The notes under the pieces are model-generated. The model ran no database searches. It saw nothing but the letters and a program-made list of their open reading frames with translations, and was not told the DNA's origin. The position numbers and the translations under genes were made by a program. DNA of 23,642 nucleotides from Sulfurovum sp. (GTDB lineage: Bacteria > Campylobacterota > Campylobacteria > Campylobacterales > Sulfurovaceae), in the NCBI GenBank assembly GCA_030622375.1, contig JAUXGC010000005.1:1-23642 (forward strand), written 5' to 3'. Positions within the stretch are counted from its first letter, which is position 1. Every line of letters begins with the position of its first letter. This document shows, one piece after another, positions 8,502 through 17,282 of this stretch.

Positions 8502-9854
8502 GGATTCTGCTACCTTTTCAGCTTTTGTACCTAAAATAATTTGGATAGATTTTTTATTTGGGCGTATCACACCTTTAGCCCCTAGTGATATAAATGTTTC
8601 ATCTAAAAGAATACTGCTGTCTTTTACTTCCATACGAAGCCTTGTGATGCAGGCATCTGTATCTATGATATTCTCTTTGCCCCCCAAAGCCTCTATAAAT
8701 AGGAGTGCTTCATCACTTTTGTGAGTAATGTTCTCCTCTTGGGTATCGTCAAATATTTTCAGCCTAAACACTTTAATAGTGTAATAACTTGCAGTAAAAT
8801 AAAGCAGAGCAAATAAGGCACCTAATGGAAGTATGAGTAGAGGGTTGGTAGCTAGTTTATAGTTAATGACATAATCTATAAAACCAGCAGAAAAGCCAAA
8901 ACCTGCATGGATATCTAACATTTGAGCTGTTGCAAGAGCCAAACCTGCAAGCAGTGCATGCAGAACAAAAAGAGGTGGAGCTACAAAGAGAAATAGAACA
9001 TCCAAAGGCTCTGTAATACCTGTTAAAAATGAGGTAAATGCAACACCAGCCAAGATAGCCCCTACTTTTTTACGACTGCCTTTGGGAGTATTCAAATATA
9101 TGGCATACGCCATAGCAGGAAGCCCAAACATCATTACCACATAAAAACCAGACATATAGACTCCAGCTGTTTTATCTCCAGCAAAAAATCGGTGCAAGTC
9201 ACCATTGGCTACAACCTCTACACCATCTTTTAAATAGGTGAATTCTCCTAGTTGAAACCAAAAGACAGAGTTGAGTATGTGGTGTAGTCCTAGAGGTATA
9301 AGAAGACGATTAAGTACGCCATAAAGAAAGGTACCTACCTCGTTTAGCCCTATAATGGCATTTGAAAATACATCTATACCACTTTGGGCAAAATGCCAGA
9401 AGTGCCCTGCAAGTACCCCGACAAATATGGCAGAGATAGCAGTGATAATAGGTACAAAACGTTTTCCGCCAAAAAATCCTAAAAACTCTGGTAGTTTAAT
9501 ATCATGAAAACGATTATAAAGCACCCCTGCAAGCACCCCGATAATGATACCTATAAAGACACCCATATTGACATCTTTGTCAATGCTAAGATAAACCGAT
9601 TTTGCTATGAGTACACCTATAGCTCCAGCGAGTGCAGCTGCCCCATCATTGTTTTTTGCAAGACCATAAGCGATACCTACACCAAAAAGCAAATCAAGGT
9701 TAGAAAAAATAGCATCACCAGCACTCTTCATAATAAGAGCTATCTGCCCATCAAAGATATCACCAAATCCTAAACGAAGCAGTAGTGCAGCAACGGGAAG
9801 AACTGCGATAGGTGTCATCAGGGCTTTGCCTATTTTTTGTAACATATTAAACAT
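8481..9854 (-). CDS. nagE: PTS N-acetylglucosamine-type EIICB transporter
   Basis: A 457-residue membrane permease with EIIC (residues 1 to about 365, many hydrophobic helices) followed by EIIB (about 380 to 457). The EIIC part opens with LQKIGKALMTPIAVLPVAALL and contains HHILNSVFWF and the conserved GITEPLD (279-285). The EIIB phosphorylation cysteine is C402 (DTDACITRLRMEV). The GlcNAc rather than glucose assignment rests on family look and on nagA across the convergent junction. Enteric NagE also carries a fused EIIA; here EIIA is a separate gene on the other strand. The start overlaps the end of the HPr-EI gene by 8 bases, so the two are co-transcribed. Confidence 0.9.
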   Translation of the reverse strand: MFNMLQKIGKALMTPIAVLPVAALLLRLGFGDIFDGQIALIMKSAGDAIFSNLDLLFGVGIAYGLAKNNDGAAALAGAIGVLIAKSVYLSIDKDVNMGVFIGIIIGVLAGVLYNRFHDIKLPEFLGFFGGKRFVPIITAISAIFVGVLAGHFWHFAQSGIDVFSNAIIGLNEVGTFLYGVLNRLLIPLGLHHILNSVFWFQLGEFTYLKDGVEVVANGDLHRFFAGDKTAGVYMSGFYVVMMFGLPAMAYAIYLNTPKGSRKKVGAILAGVAFTSFLTGITEPLDVLFLFVAPPLFVLHALLAGLALATAQMLDIHAGFGFSAGFIDYVINYKLATNPLLILPLGALFALLYFTASYYTIKVFRLKIFDDTQEENITHKSDEALLFIEALGGKENIIDTDACITRLRMEVKDSSILLDETFISLGAKGVIRPNKKSIQIILGTKAEKVAESIKESLK

Positions 9855-11673
9855 TCCGTATCTCCTCTTTTGTTTGGGCTATGCTCTTAGGAGAAACACT
9901 GAGAGTCTCCATGTCTAGCTCTAAGAGTTTTGGTATAGCATCTTTATTGGCTGCTAGCTCTCCACAAATACTTACAGGTTTTGTGGCTTTTTTGACAACC
10001 ATTTTAATAGCATCAAATATAACAGGAGAGAGTGCATCTGTTTTAAGTGTAGGGTGAGTTCTCTCTATGGCAAAAAGGTATTGTGTGAGGTCGTTTGTGC
10101 CTATGGAGTAAAAATCTACTACTTCATTAAAATCTTCTATTAGGAAGAGTACAGAAGGTACTTCTATCATCATGCCAAATTGGAGTTGAGAAATGTCAAT
10201 TTGATGCTTTTTGGCTACAGTGTATGCAAACTCTTTTGCGTCATTAAACTCTTTAACGCTGCTTATCATAGGAAACATAATTTTGATGCTTTTGTTTTGT
10301 GAAGCGATAAAAATAGCATGGAGCTGTTCAGATATAATTTCAGGATGTGTCTTAAAGAGCCTTGCTCCACGTATGCCTAAAAAAGGGTTATTTTCTTTAG
10401 GTAATTTTATATAAGGTAACTCTTTATCTCCACCTATGTCAAGTGTCCGCACAGTAATATCATCAAATAGTGAAAATATCTCTTTATAGGCTTTAGTTTG
10501 TAGCTCAAGTGTAGGTTTTTCCTCTTTAAATAAAAATTCACTCCGTAAAAGTCCTATGCCTTCAGCCCCCTCATTTTTAGCTGTTTTGGCAGAATTTATA
10601 TCAGCAATATTGGCAAAGACTTTGATGTTTTTACCCTCTCTTGTATTGGCATTCTCAAAGCGTTTTTTTGGAGCCATTGTTTTTTGTTTTTTGTTTTTTT
10701 GTAAACGGTGTGTCGCTTTTTGTAAATCTTTGGGAGTGGGTTTGCAAATTGCTACTCCACTGTAAGTGTCTAAGATAATGTCTGCTTTTTCTGTAAGTGG
10801 AGTTATGTCAGCGATGAGTGCAGGCATGCCAGTATCGCGAAGTAGTATAGCTGTATGAGAATATAGAGAAGTATCTTTCAAGACAACACCAACCACTTGG
10901 GTTTGTGTTAAGTTGTCAATTTCGCTAGGAAGCAGATCGTTAGCGAAAAGGATAAAAGGAATGCTAGGGAAAGTTACCTTTATCTCTATACCCAAATGTC
11001 TTTTTACACGCTGTAGCAAATCTTTATAATCACTACTTTTGGAGTCAAGCTTTGTTCCTAAAAGTAGTGCAGATTCTTTTTTTATAAGCTGTTCAAATTT
11101 TGTGAGTGTTTGACTCTTTTCTCCTAGTGAAGTTAACAGCTCTTTTTGTGCAAGGTAGATAGTGGCATTATCATTTTTTTGGTTTCTGCTGTAAAGTGTT
11201 TCTAGTTCATCTAAGCTTTTATGCAAGGCTTCTTGAAAGCTTAATCTGCTCTCATTCTGGATCTCTTTGGCACTATAGTGATAAGTAGGAGCAATAGCAA
11301 TACCCTCTGATATTATCTCCCCTTCTATGGCATTACCCTCGTAACTATAAAGCTCTTTTTTTACCTTTTTTACCTTTTTTTCGTTAGCCATAAGGCTCTC
11401 AAAAAGTAAATGTAGTTTACTCAGTGCTTCCTCTGATTTTTTACCTCTTAAAGTAATTGTAAAACTATCTCCTTTTTCTAAAGAGAGTGACAAGAGAGTA
11501 TTGACACCTTTTGCATCCACGGTTTTATCTTTAAATGTAGCAGTGATTTGACAAGAAAAGGTTTTAGCAAGAGAGACAAACTGTGCAACAGGTCTAAGAT
11601 GAAACCCGTTGTTTGAAGTAACACTAAGTTGTATAGATTTAGGTTTAGTAAAAAACTTTTGAAATAATGACAT
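9847..11673 (-). CDS. ptsI: HPr-enzyme I fusion (general PTS phosphotransferase)
   Basis: A 608-residue fusion. Residues about 12 to 95 are an HPr domain with the phospho-acceptor His25 in NNGFHLRPVAQF. Residues about 110 to 608 are enzyme I, with the phospho-histidine H273 (SLYSHTAILLRD), then EGIGLLRSEFLF, RTLDIGGDKELP, a PEP-binding MIEVPSVLF, FYSIGTNDLTQYLFAIERTHP and the catalytic Cys in SICGELAAN. It transfers phosphate from PEP through its own HPr to EIIA. At the usual regulatory Ser46 site of HPr (DAKSI) the sequence is DAKGV, so HPr-kinase control is unlikely. ATG 11673 is preferred over TTG 11676. It has no good ribosome-binding site, but the stop of a 30-codon ORF ends 3 bases before it, so coupled translation is likely. 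Confidence 0.93.
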   Translation of the reverse strand: MSLFQKFFTKPKSIQLSVTSNNGFHLRPVAQFVSLAKTFSCQITATFKDKTVDAKGVNTLLSLSLEKGDSFTITLRGKKSEEALSKLHLLFESLMANEKKVKKVKKELYSYEGNAIEGEIISEGIAIAPTYHYSAKEIQNESRLSFQEALHKSLDELETLYSRNQKNDNATIYLAQKELLTSLGEKSQTLTKFEQLIKKESALLLGTKLDSKSSDYKDLLQRVKRHLGIEIKVTFPSIPFILFANDLLPSEIDNLTQTQVVGVVLKDTSLYSHTAILLRDTGMPALIADITPLTEKADIILDTYSGVAICKPTPKDLQKATHRLQKNKKQKTMAPKKRFENANTREGKNIKVFANIADINSAKTAKNEGAEGIGLLRSEFLFKEEKPTLELQTKAYKEIFSLFDDITVRTLDIGGDKELPYIKLPKENNPFLGIRGARLFKTHPEIISEQLHAIFIASQNKSIKIMFPMISSVKEFNDAKEFAYTVAKKHQIDISQLQFGMMIEVPSVLFLIEDFNEVVDFYSIGTNDLTQYLFAIERTHPTLKTDALSPVIFDAIKMVVKKATKPVSICGELAANKDAIPKLLELDMETLSVSPKSIAQTKEEIRNV

Positions 11674-11676
11674 CAA

Positions 11677-11769
11677 TTATTGGCTGTCTCTTACGCAACG
11701 AACATATTGGTCATAATACTCAGCCGTTATTATAGAAAAAGTTAGGGCTATCATTAACATTATACGCAT
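11677..11769 (-). CDS. Leader ORF (30 aa) preceding the HPr-EI gene, signal-peptide-like
   Basis: Reading on the minus strand from ATG at 11769, 30 codons end with TAA at 11677-11679, followed immediately by TTG ATG of the HPr-EI gene. AAAGGA (11777-11782) sits 7 bases upstream of the ATG, a much better site than anything in front of HPr-EI. The peptide has one Arg, a hydrophobic core (MLMIALTFSIITA) and a polar tail (EYYDQYVRCVRDSQ) with a single Cys. It could be a tiny secreted or membrane peptide, or simply a leader that delivers ribosomes to the next gene. No family is recognised. Confidence 0.55.
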   Translation of the reverse strand: MRIMLMIALTFSIITAEYYDQYVRCVRDSQ

Positions 11770-11796
11770 TATCTAGTCCTTTGTAGTATCATTCAA

Positions 11797-11820
11797 AGTA
11801 TAGCAAATATTTGTTATACT
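11797..11820. promoter_or_regulatory. 24-bp palindrome with a -10 box at each edge (divergent promoter/operator)
   Basis: The arms AGTATAGCAAAT and ATTTGTTATACT are inverted copies with a single mismatched pair, centred at 11808/11809. The right edge reads TATACT on the plus strand (11815-11820) and the left edge reads TATACT on the minus strand (11797-11802). Each is a good sigma70 -10 box for the gene on its side. Predicted starts lie about 20 bases before the leader ORF on minus and about 25 bases before the AAA+ gene on plus. A dimeric regulator bound here would block both promoters. Which regulator binds is unknown. Confidence 0.5.
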
Positions 11821-11851
11821 AAAACATACTATATCCTTATTAGGAACTTTA

Positions 11852-13585
11852 TTGAAATACCTTATCGACTTTATAAAAGCTAAAGATGTACAGGCGGCAT
11901 CTATTTATAAGCATCTAAAATGCACAAAAGAAGAAGCAGAGCTTATTCAGCATATCTGCAAACGTTATGTAAAAGGAGCTGAAGAGGTTCCTGTGTTAGA
12001 GATGTTGCAAGAAAACTTCTCTTTAGGGGAGTATACATATCTCAAAAAGTTAGAGCTAGTTAAAAATCTTCTCGATTTGGGCTGGATTATACAGATGAGT
12101 TTTGGACAATTTAAAGCACATGAGGCTTCACGATTGGAGCTTATTGGGACTTCTGTAACTCCAAGTATTTCACTTTTGCGTCTGCTTGAAGAGGGTTCAT
12201 TGGAGATATCTCTTCCAGAAGTCAAACCGTACACAGACCATTTGGAGTACCTACAAGACCAATTTGATATGATTGCCTTGCTACATAAGATAGCCACATT
12301 TAAACAGGGGTTAGCCGACAACTCTCTGAGCATAGGGCGTTTAAAAAATAAATTGACACTTTTAACAACTCGAATACAAGAGCGTGTCAAGATGACAGAT
12401 AAACCCATAGTAGTAGAAGAGTTTTTTAAAGAGAAAGGGCTAGATGAAAAAGAGAAACGTATTTTTTTAGCCTTGCTAAAAGAGGAGTATAGTGGAGGAG
12501 AGGGACAGTTTAGAGATATGAATACCCTCATAGAGCTTATAAGTTTTGATGAGTATGAGAAGATTAAAAACCGTGCTCTGCTTGAAGATGGTGCGAGACT
12601 GATAACTGAAGATATTATAGATTATGAAGAGATACTCAATATGTTTGGAGGAGTAAGCCGTTCATTTTATTTGCAAGAAGAGGTGATGCAGCGTATTATT
12701 CATCCTAAAAAAAGCAAAAAAGTGACTAAGCTTAAACTTGACGCTCTCGTAGAAGAGCAAGAGCTTTTTGAATACTTAAAACCAACTACCACACTTGATG
12801 ATGTGGTGCTTAACCCCAAAACTAGAGAGACACTAAACAATGTTGTCAAACAAGTTGACAAAGAGGTATTTAAAAAACTAAAAGAGTGGGGCATTAAAGA
12901 TAAGCGTAAAGGCATAGATGCGCGTATTATTTTCTATGGTGCGGCTGGAGCAGGTAAGACTATGACAGCGATGAGTCTAGCAAAAACACTTAAAAAGCCC
13001 ATACTCTCTTTTGACTGCTCTAAGATTTTATCTATGTATGTAGGAGAGAGTGAAAAAAATGTACGTAAGATATTTGATGATTTTAAAGAGTTAAGCAAAA
13101 AAGCAAAAGTAGAGCCTATTTTGCTACTCAACGAAGCAGACCAGTTTTTAAGCTCAAGAAGCCAAGGGGCAGGCAGTTCTGCCGATAAAATGCATAACCA
13201 AATGCAAAATATCTTTTTAGAACAGATAGAGAAGTTTGAAGGCATACTAGTAGCCACAACAAATCTGCTAGACAACATAGACAAAGCTTTTTCTCGTCGT
13301 TTTAACCACAAGATAGAGTTTAAAAAACCAGGCAAAAAGCAGCGTTTGAGACTTTGGCAGTTTATGCTCCCTGAAAATGCAGACTATGAAGAAGGGTTTG
13401 ATATGGCAGAGTTGGCCAAACATGAACTCACAGGTGGGCAGATAAACCTCATCATTAAAAACACAGCCTATAAAGTAGCTGTACGAGAAGAGAGCCTATT
13501 TGGCAATCATGATTTTTTAGAAGAGATAGAAAAAGAGTTAGGTTCTAGTTTTGAAGGCTCTAAGAGTATGGGGTTTAAAGTTTAG
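11852..13585 (+). CDS. AAA+ ATPase with helical N-terminal half, function unknown
   Basis: A 577-residue protein. Residues 1 to about 310 are mostly helical with no recognised domain. From about 320 there is a classical AAA module: Walker A GAAGAGKT (363-370), the pore-loop-like SMYVGESEKNVRKIF, Walker B LLLNEADQF with N427 and E428 (Asn replaces the usual Asp), sensor-1 region VATTNLLDNID, arginine finger region SRRF (R482, R483) and a sensor-2 helical lid with LTGGQINLI. The TTG start has AGGA 6 bases upstream. It probably works as a ring-forming remodelling ATPase. The next gene starts 3 bases after its stop and encodes a membrane-anchored basic protein, a plausible partner. Confidence 0.8.
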   Translation: MKYLIDFIKAKDVQAASIYKHLKCTKEEAELIQHICKRYVKGAEEVPVLEMLQENFSLGEYTYLKKLELVKNLLDLGWIIQMSFGQFKAHEASRLELIGTSVTPSISLLRLLEEGSLEISLPEVKPYTDHLEYLQDQFDMIALLHKIATFKQGLADNSLSIGRLKNKLTLLTTRIQERVKMTDKPIVVEEFFKEKGLDEKEKRIFLALLKEEYSGGEGQFRDMNTLIELISFDEYEKIKNRALLEDGARLITEDIIDYEEILNMFGGVSRSFYLQEEVMQRIIHPKKSKKVTKLKLDALVEEQELFEYLKPTTTLDDVVLNPKTRETLNNVVKQVDKEVFKKLKEWGIKDKRKGIDARIIFYGAAGAGKTMTAMSLAKTLKKPILSFDCSKILSMYVGESEKNVRKIFDDFKELSKKAKVEPILLLNEADQFLSSRSQGAGSSADKMHNQMQNIFLEQIEKFEGILVATTNLLDNIDKAFSRRFNHKIEFKKPGKKQRLRLWQFMLPENADYEEGFDMAELAKHELTGGQINLIIKNTAYKVAVREESLFGNHDFLEEIEKELGSSFEGSKSMGFKV

Positions 13586-13588
13586 ACT

Positions 13589-14131
13589 ATGCAAATCCTT
13601 TCTCTGCTTTTGACTGTATTTTTTACGTCACTTTTGGGCTATTTTTACCACTCTGCTTTGATGTGGTTAGCCTTTAGTGCTCTGTTAGCGATGATGTATC
13701 TTTTGTGGCAACAAAAAAGGAAAGGGTTTCAGCCACAAAGTGAAACCTACAAAGAGTTAGAAAAGATTAAAAAAAAGCGTTTTAGAGAAGACAATAAAAA
13801 ACATAAACATATCAATGACCAAATAGCATACATAGATGAGGTATGGGGATACACAAAAGAGCAAAAGAGGATTATAAAAAAGTTTATAGAGGAGCGTGCA
13901 TATAGTAAAATGTACAACAAACTCACTGCTTCACTTCTCCCGCAGATTATTATACTTATAGACAACTGTAACGAAAGAGGACAAAAAGGGTGCAAAAGAG
14001 AAGTAAGTAGACGACTTAAAGAATTGACAGAACTTATGAAAGTAGAGCTTAAAAAACAGAAGTCTAACAAGCACGAAAGTTTTGAGACAACGCTAGAGGT
14101 GTATGATAGGTTGCTTAAAGAGGTGAGGTAA
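13589..14131 (+). CDS. Membrane-anchored basic helical protein, partner of the AAA+ ATPase
   Basis: A 180-residue protein with two close hydrophobic segments near the N-terminus (about 2-20 and 24-42, core LLLTVFFTSLLGYFY and LMWLAFSALLAMMYLLW). A very basic, helical cytoplasmic part follows, rich in Lys and Glu. It contains three cysteines (two in DNCNERGQKGCKRE). I recognise no family. It starts 3 bases after the AAA+ stop without a clear ribosome-binding site, so it is probably coupled to that gene. A TATAAT at 14141-14146, just after its stop, marks a new transcription unit. Confidence 0.65.
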   Translation: MQILSLLLTVFFTSLLGYFYHSALMWLAFSALLAMMYLLWQQKRKGFQPQSETYKELEKIKKKRFREDNKKHKHINDQIAYIDEVWGYTKEQKRIIKKFIEERAYSKMYNKLTASLLPQIIILIDNCNERGQKGCKREVSRRLKELTELMKVELKKQKSNKHESFETTLEVYDRLLKEVR

Positions 14132-14140
14132 ATCTTTTGA

Positions 14141-14146
14141 TATAAT
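14141..14146 (+). promoter_or_regulatory. -10 box upstream of the type IIG restriction-modification gene
   Basis: A perfect TATAAT lies 34 bases before the ATG of the restriction-modification gene. No convincing -35 box is present. It separates the AAA+/membrane pair from the accessory island that follows. Confidence 0.45.
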
Positions 14147-14180
14147 ATTTTAAACCAAATCATACAATAGGCTCCGTTTT

Positions 14181-17100
14181 ATGGCACTTTTTCAAAACTC
14201 TGTACTTAGACACTACCTTAACAATATAGACAAAACCCCAATACTGCAAGTTTTTGAAACTTATAAACAAGAGTTTATCCCCAAGATAGAAAATATCAAA
14301 ATCTCTAAAGAAGAGCAGTATCAGTATGGGTTTTTAGATGATTTATTTGTAAAGCTGTTGGGTTACACTCTAAACCCTACACCAGAGTATAACTTAACTT
14401 CAGAGTTTAAAAATCTTAGTGATAGTAAAAAAGCAGATGGTGCAGTGCTAAAAGATGGTAAGGCTATAGCTGTCATAGAGCTCAAATCTACCAAAACTAA
14501 AGTGATGGAAAAGATAGTCAATCAAGCTTTTAACTATAAGCATAACCACCCCACTTGTAGGTACATCATCACTTCAAACTTTGAAAAGTTACGTTTGTAT
14601 GTGGAGCATTCAGACGCATATGAAGAGTTTAACCTTTTTAGTCTTGATGAGGAGCGTTTTGCTTTACTCTATGTGTTGCTGTCAAAAGAGAGTATCTTTA
14701 GTGATGTTCCTCTTCAACTTAAAGAGCAGTCCAAGCTTCAAGAGGAGAATATCTCTAATGAACTATACAAAAAATATGCAAATCTAAGAGTAAATCTTTT
14801 TGATAACATCATACAAAACAACCCAAAAATTGACAAACATATACTACTTGAAAAGACGCAAACCATCTTAGATAGGATGGTGTTTATATTTTTTGCAGAA
14901 GACAGAGGGATACTCCCACCAAACACCATACAATCCATCATAGATCACTATAAAGGTGACATAGAAGACAGAGAGCTTTGGCACTTTTATAAGATTTACT
15001 TTAACGCTATAAACAAGGGAAACAAGAAGCTAAACATACCAGAGTACAATGGTGGTCTGTTTGCTATGGATGAACTGCTTGAGGGTTTACGTATTGACAA
15101 TGATGTGATAAATGCTTGTCCGTTGGCTCTGAGTGCTTATGATTTTAACTCTGACATAGATGTAAACATCTTAGGGCATATTTTTGAGAATTCACTCAAT
15201 GACATAGAGGAGTTAAAGGCTCGCATAGAAGATGCAGACTTTGATACCAAACACTCTAAGCGTAAAAAAGATGGTGTGTTTTATACGCCTGAGTACATCA
15301 CCAAATACATAGTTGACAATACTCTAGGCTCACTTTGTCAGTCTAAAAAAGTAGAGCTTGGGCTTGACAATATGGAGATAGAATTACCTAAAAATTTTAA
15401 AAAACTAAATAAAAGTGAGACAAAACAAAAAGATGCTCTTGAGTCTTATCGTGAGTACCTACTAGGGCTGAAAATCCTTGACCCAGCTTGTGGTTCGGGT
15501 GCATTTCTCAACCAAGCGTTGAACTATTTGCTAGAAGAGCATAACTTTATAGATGAGGGTATGCGTACTCTAATGGGTGGCTCTGTACTTGGGCTGTATG
15601 ATGTAAAAAAGGGCATACTAGAAAACAACCTTTATGGAGTTGACATCAACGCAGAAGCAGTAGAGATAGCCAAACTCTCTTTGTGGCTTAGAACCGTAGA
15701 GAGTGGAAGAAAGCTAAATAAGTTGGCAGATAAGATAAAGGTAGGAAACTCACTCATAGACGATAAATCTGTAGCAGATGATGCTTTTGTTTGGGAAGAG
15801 GAGTTTTCTGAAGTGTTTGCACAGGGTGGGTTTGATGTTGTGATTGGGAATCCGCCGTATGTACAGTTACAAAGTATGGGAGAAATGTCTAATGTATTAA
15901 AAAAACAAAACTATCAAACATATGAAAAAACTGGTGACTTGTATGTACTTTTTTATGAGTTGGGAAATCAACTCCTAAAAGAAAATGGATTACTAGGTTA
16001 CATCACTTCAAATAAATGGATGAGAGCAAACTATGGAAAGAGTTTGCGTAAGTATTTATCTGATGAGTCTAATCCGAAAATATTGATAGATTTGGGTAGC
16101 GGTATCTTTGAATCTGCTACAGTTGATTCAAATATTTTAATTTCTCAGAAGTCAAATACGAAGAAGTGCAATCTTGTAGGAATGGATTTGTCTAAAGAGA
16201 AAGAATTTTTAGGCTTTGAAAGTTATTTAAATAAAAGTGTTATTGTTTCTGAATGTGCTGAAGATATTTGGACTATTTCCAGTCCGATTGAACAATCAAT
16301 TAAAAAGAAAGTTGAAGCAGTAGGTATTCCTCTTAAAGATTGGGATATTGAAATTAACTACGGTATCAAGACAGGATTTAATAATGCTTTTCTTATTGAC
16401 AAAATAACAAGAGATGCCCTCATTCAACAAGACGCTAAAAGTGCTGATATTATTGAGCCAGTATTGAGAGGTAGAGATGTTAAAAGATATTCTATTGAAT
16501 ATCAAGATTTGTATTTGATAAATACGCATAATGGATACAAGGATACAGATAAAATAGATGTAAATGAGTACCCAGCTATTAAAGAATATTTAAAGCAGTT
16601 TAAAGAGAAATTAATTAAGAGATATGATAAGGGAGATACTCCATACAATTTACGAAATTGTGCTTATGTTAATAGATTTTTTCAAAATAAAATTATTTAT
16701 CCTGATATAAATTCAAAACTTTCATTTGTGTATGATGACAACTCATATTTTATGACAAATACAGCTTATTTTTTAGATACAGATTCAAAATATATTTTAT
16801 CTGTATTGAATTCTTCTTCTATGCAGTATTATTTCTCTACCATTTCTGCACAATTAGGAAAAAGTGGATTGAGACATTTTACTATTTATATTGAAAAACT
16901 ACCGATTCCACAGGTAAAAATTGAAGTAGAAAAACTATTTGTAGATAAAGCAAATATAATGTTAGCACTAAATAAAACCTTCCAAACCAAAAAAATAAAA
17001 TTCCTAAAAAGAGTAAAAGATAACTACGACTTAGAAAAACTAAGTAAAAAACTAGAAGCCTTCTACGAGTTAGACTTCAAAACACTCCTCAAAGAACTAA

Positions 17101-17282
17101 AAAAGAAAAAAGTAACCTTAGCCCTAAAAGAGCAAGACGAATGGGAAGAGTATTTTGAGAGTTATCAAAAAGAGCTACTAGAGATAAAAGCCAAAATAGA
17201 CACAACAGATAAGCAAATAGATGAGATGGTGTATAAACTTTATGGGTTGAGTGAGGATGAGATTTTGGCGGTGGAGGGATGA
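14181..17282 (+). CDS. Type IIG restriction-modification enzyme (Eco57I-like, single polypeptide)
   Basis: A 1033-residue fusion of endonuclease, N6-adenine methyltransferase and target recognition. The N-terminal nuclease shows a PD-(D/E)XK core with D86 (KKADGAVL) and E100-x-K102 (AVIELKSTK). The methyltransferase has motif I LDPACGSGAF (433-442) and motif IV IGNPPY (555-560), the NPPY form of gamma-type adenine methylases; the VFYTPEYITKYIV segment precedes it as in this family. About 600 to 930 would be the target recognition domain, and the last 100 residues form a charged helical tail. The ribosome-binding site is poor. The target-recognition part uses ATT and GAT more than the flanking parts, which favour ATA and CTA, suggesting domain replacement. 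The gene overlaps the next one. Confidence 0.9.
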   Translation: MALFQNSVLRHYLNNIDKTPILQVFETYKQEFIPKIENIKISKEEQYQYGFLDDLFVKLLGYTLNPTPEYNLTSEFKNLSDSKKADGAVLKDGKAIAVIELKSTKTKVMEKIVNQAFNYKHNHPTCRYIITSNFEKLRLYVEHSDAYEEFNLFSLDEERFALLYVLLSKESIFSDVPLQLKEQSKLQEENISNELYKKYANLRVNLFDNIIQNNPKIDKHILLEKTQTILDRMVFIFFAEDRGILPPNTIQSIIDHYKGDIEDRELWHFYKIYFNAINKGNKKLNIPEYNGGLFAMDELLEGLRIDNDVINACPLALSAYDFNSDIDVNILGHIFENSLNDIEELKARIEDADFDTKHSKRKKDGVFYTPEYITKYIVDNTLGSLCQSKKVELGLDNMEIELPKNFKKLNKSETKQKDALESYREYLLGLKILDPACGSGAFLNQALNYLLEEHNFIDEGMRTLMGGSVLGLYDVKKGILENNLYGVDINAEAVEIAKLSLWLRTVESGRKLNKLADKIKVGNSLIDDKSVADDAFVWEEEFSEVFAQGGFDVVIGNPPYVQLQSMGEMSNVLKKQNYQTYEKTGDLYVLFYELGNQLLKENGLLGYITSNKWMRANYGKSLRKYLSDESNPKILIDLGSGIFESATVDSNILISQKSNTKKCNLVGMDLSKEKEFLGFESYLNKSVIVSECAEDIWTISSPIEQSIKKKVEAVGIPLKDWDIEINYGIKTGFNNAFLIDKITRDALIQQDAKSADIIEPVLRGRDVKRYSIEYQDLYLINTHNGYKDTDKIDVNEYPAIKEYLKQFKEKLIKRYDKGDTPYNLRNCAYVNRFFQNKIIYPDINSKLSFVYDDNSYFMTNTAYFLDTDSKYILSVLNSSSMQYYFSTISAQLGKSGLRHFTIYIEKLPIPQVKIEVEKLFVDKANIMLALNKTFQTKKIKFLKRVKDNYDLEKLSKKLEAFYELDFKTLLKELKKKKVTLALKEQDEWEEYFESYQKELLEIKAKIDTTDKQIDEMVYKLYGLSEDEILAVEG

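Noticed and set aside
11965..12531. 188-residue minus-strand ORF inside the AAA+ ATPase gene
   Set aside because: It lies entirely opposite a well-supported gene and its composition (Ser- and Leu-rich) is typical of an antisense shadow.
14181..17282. BREX PglX instead of type IIG enzyme
   Set aside because: An N-terminal PD-(D/E)XK motif is fused to the methylase and no other BREX genes (brxA, brxB, brxC, pglZ) are present.
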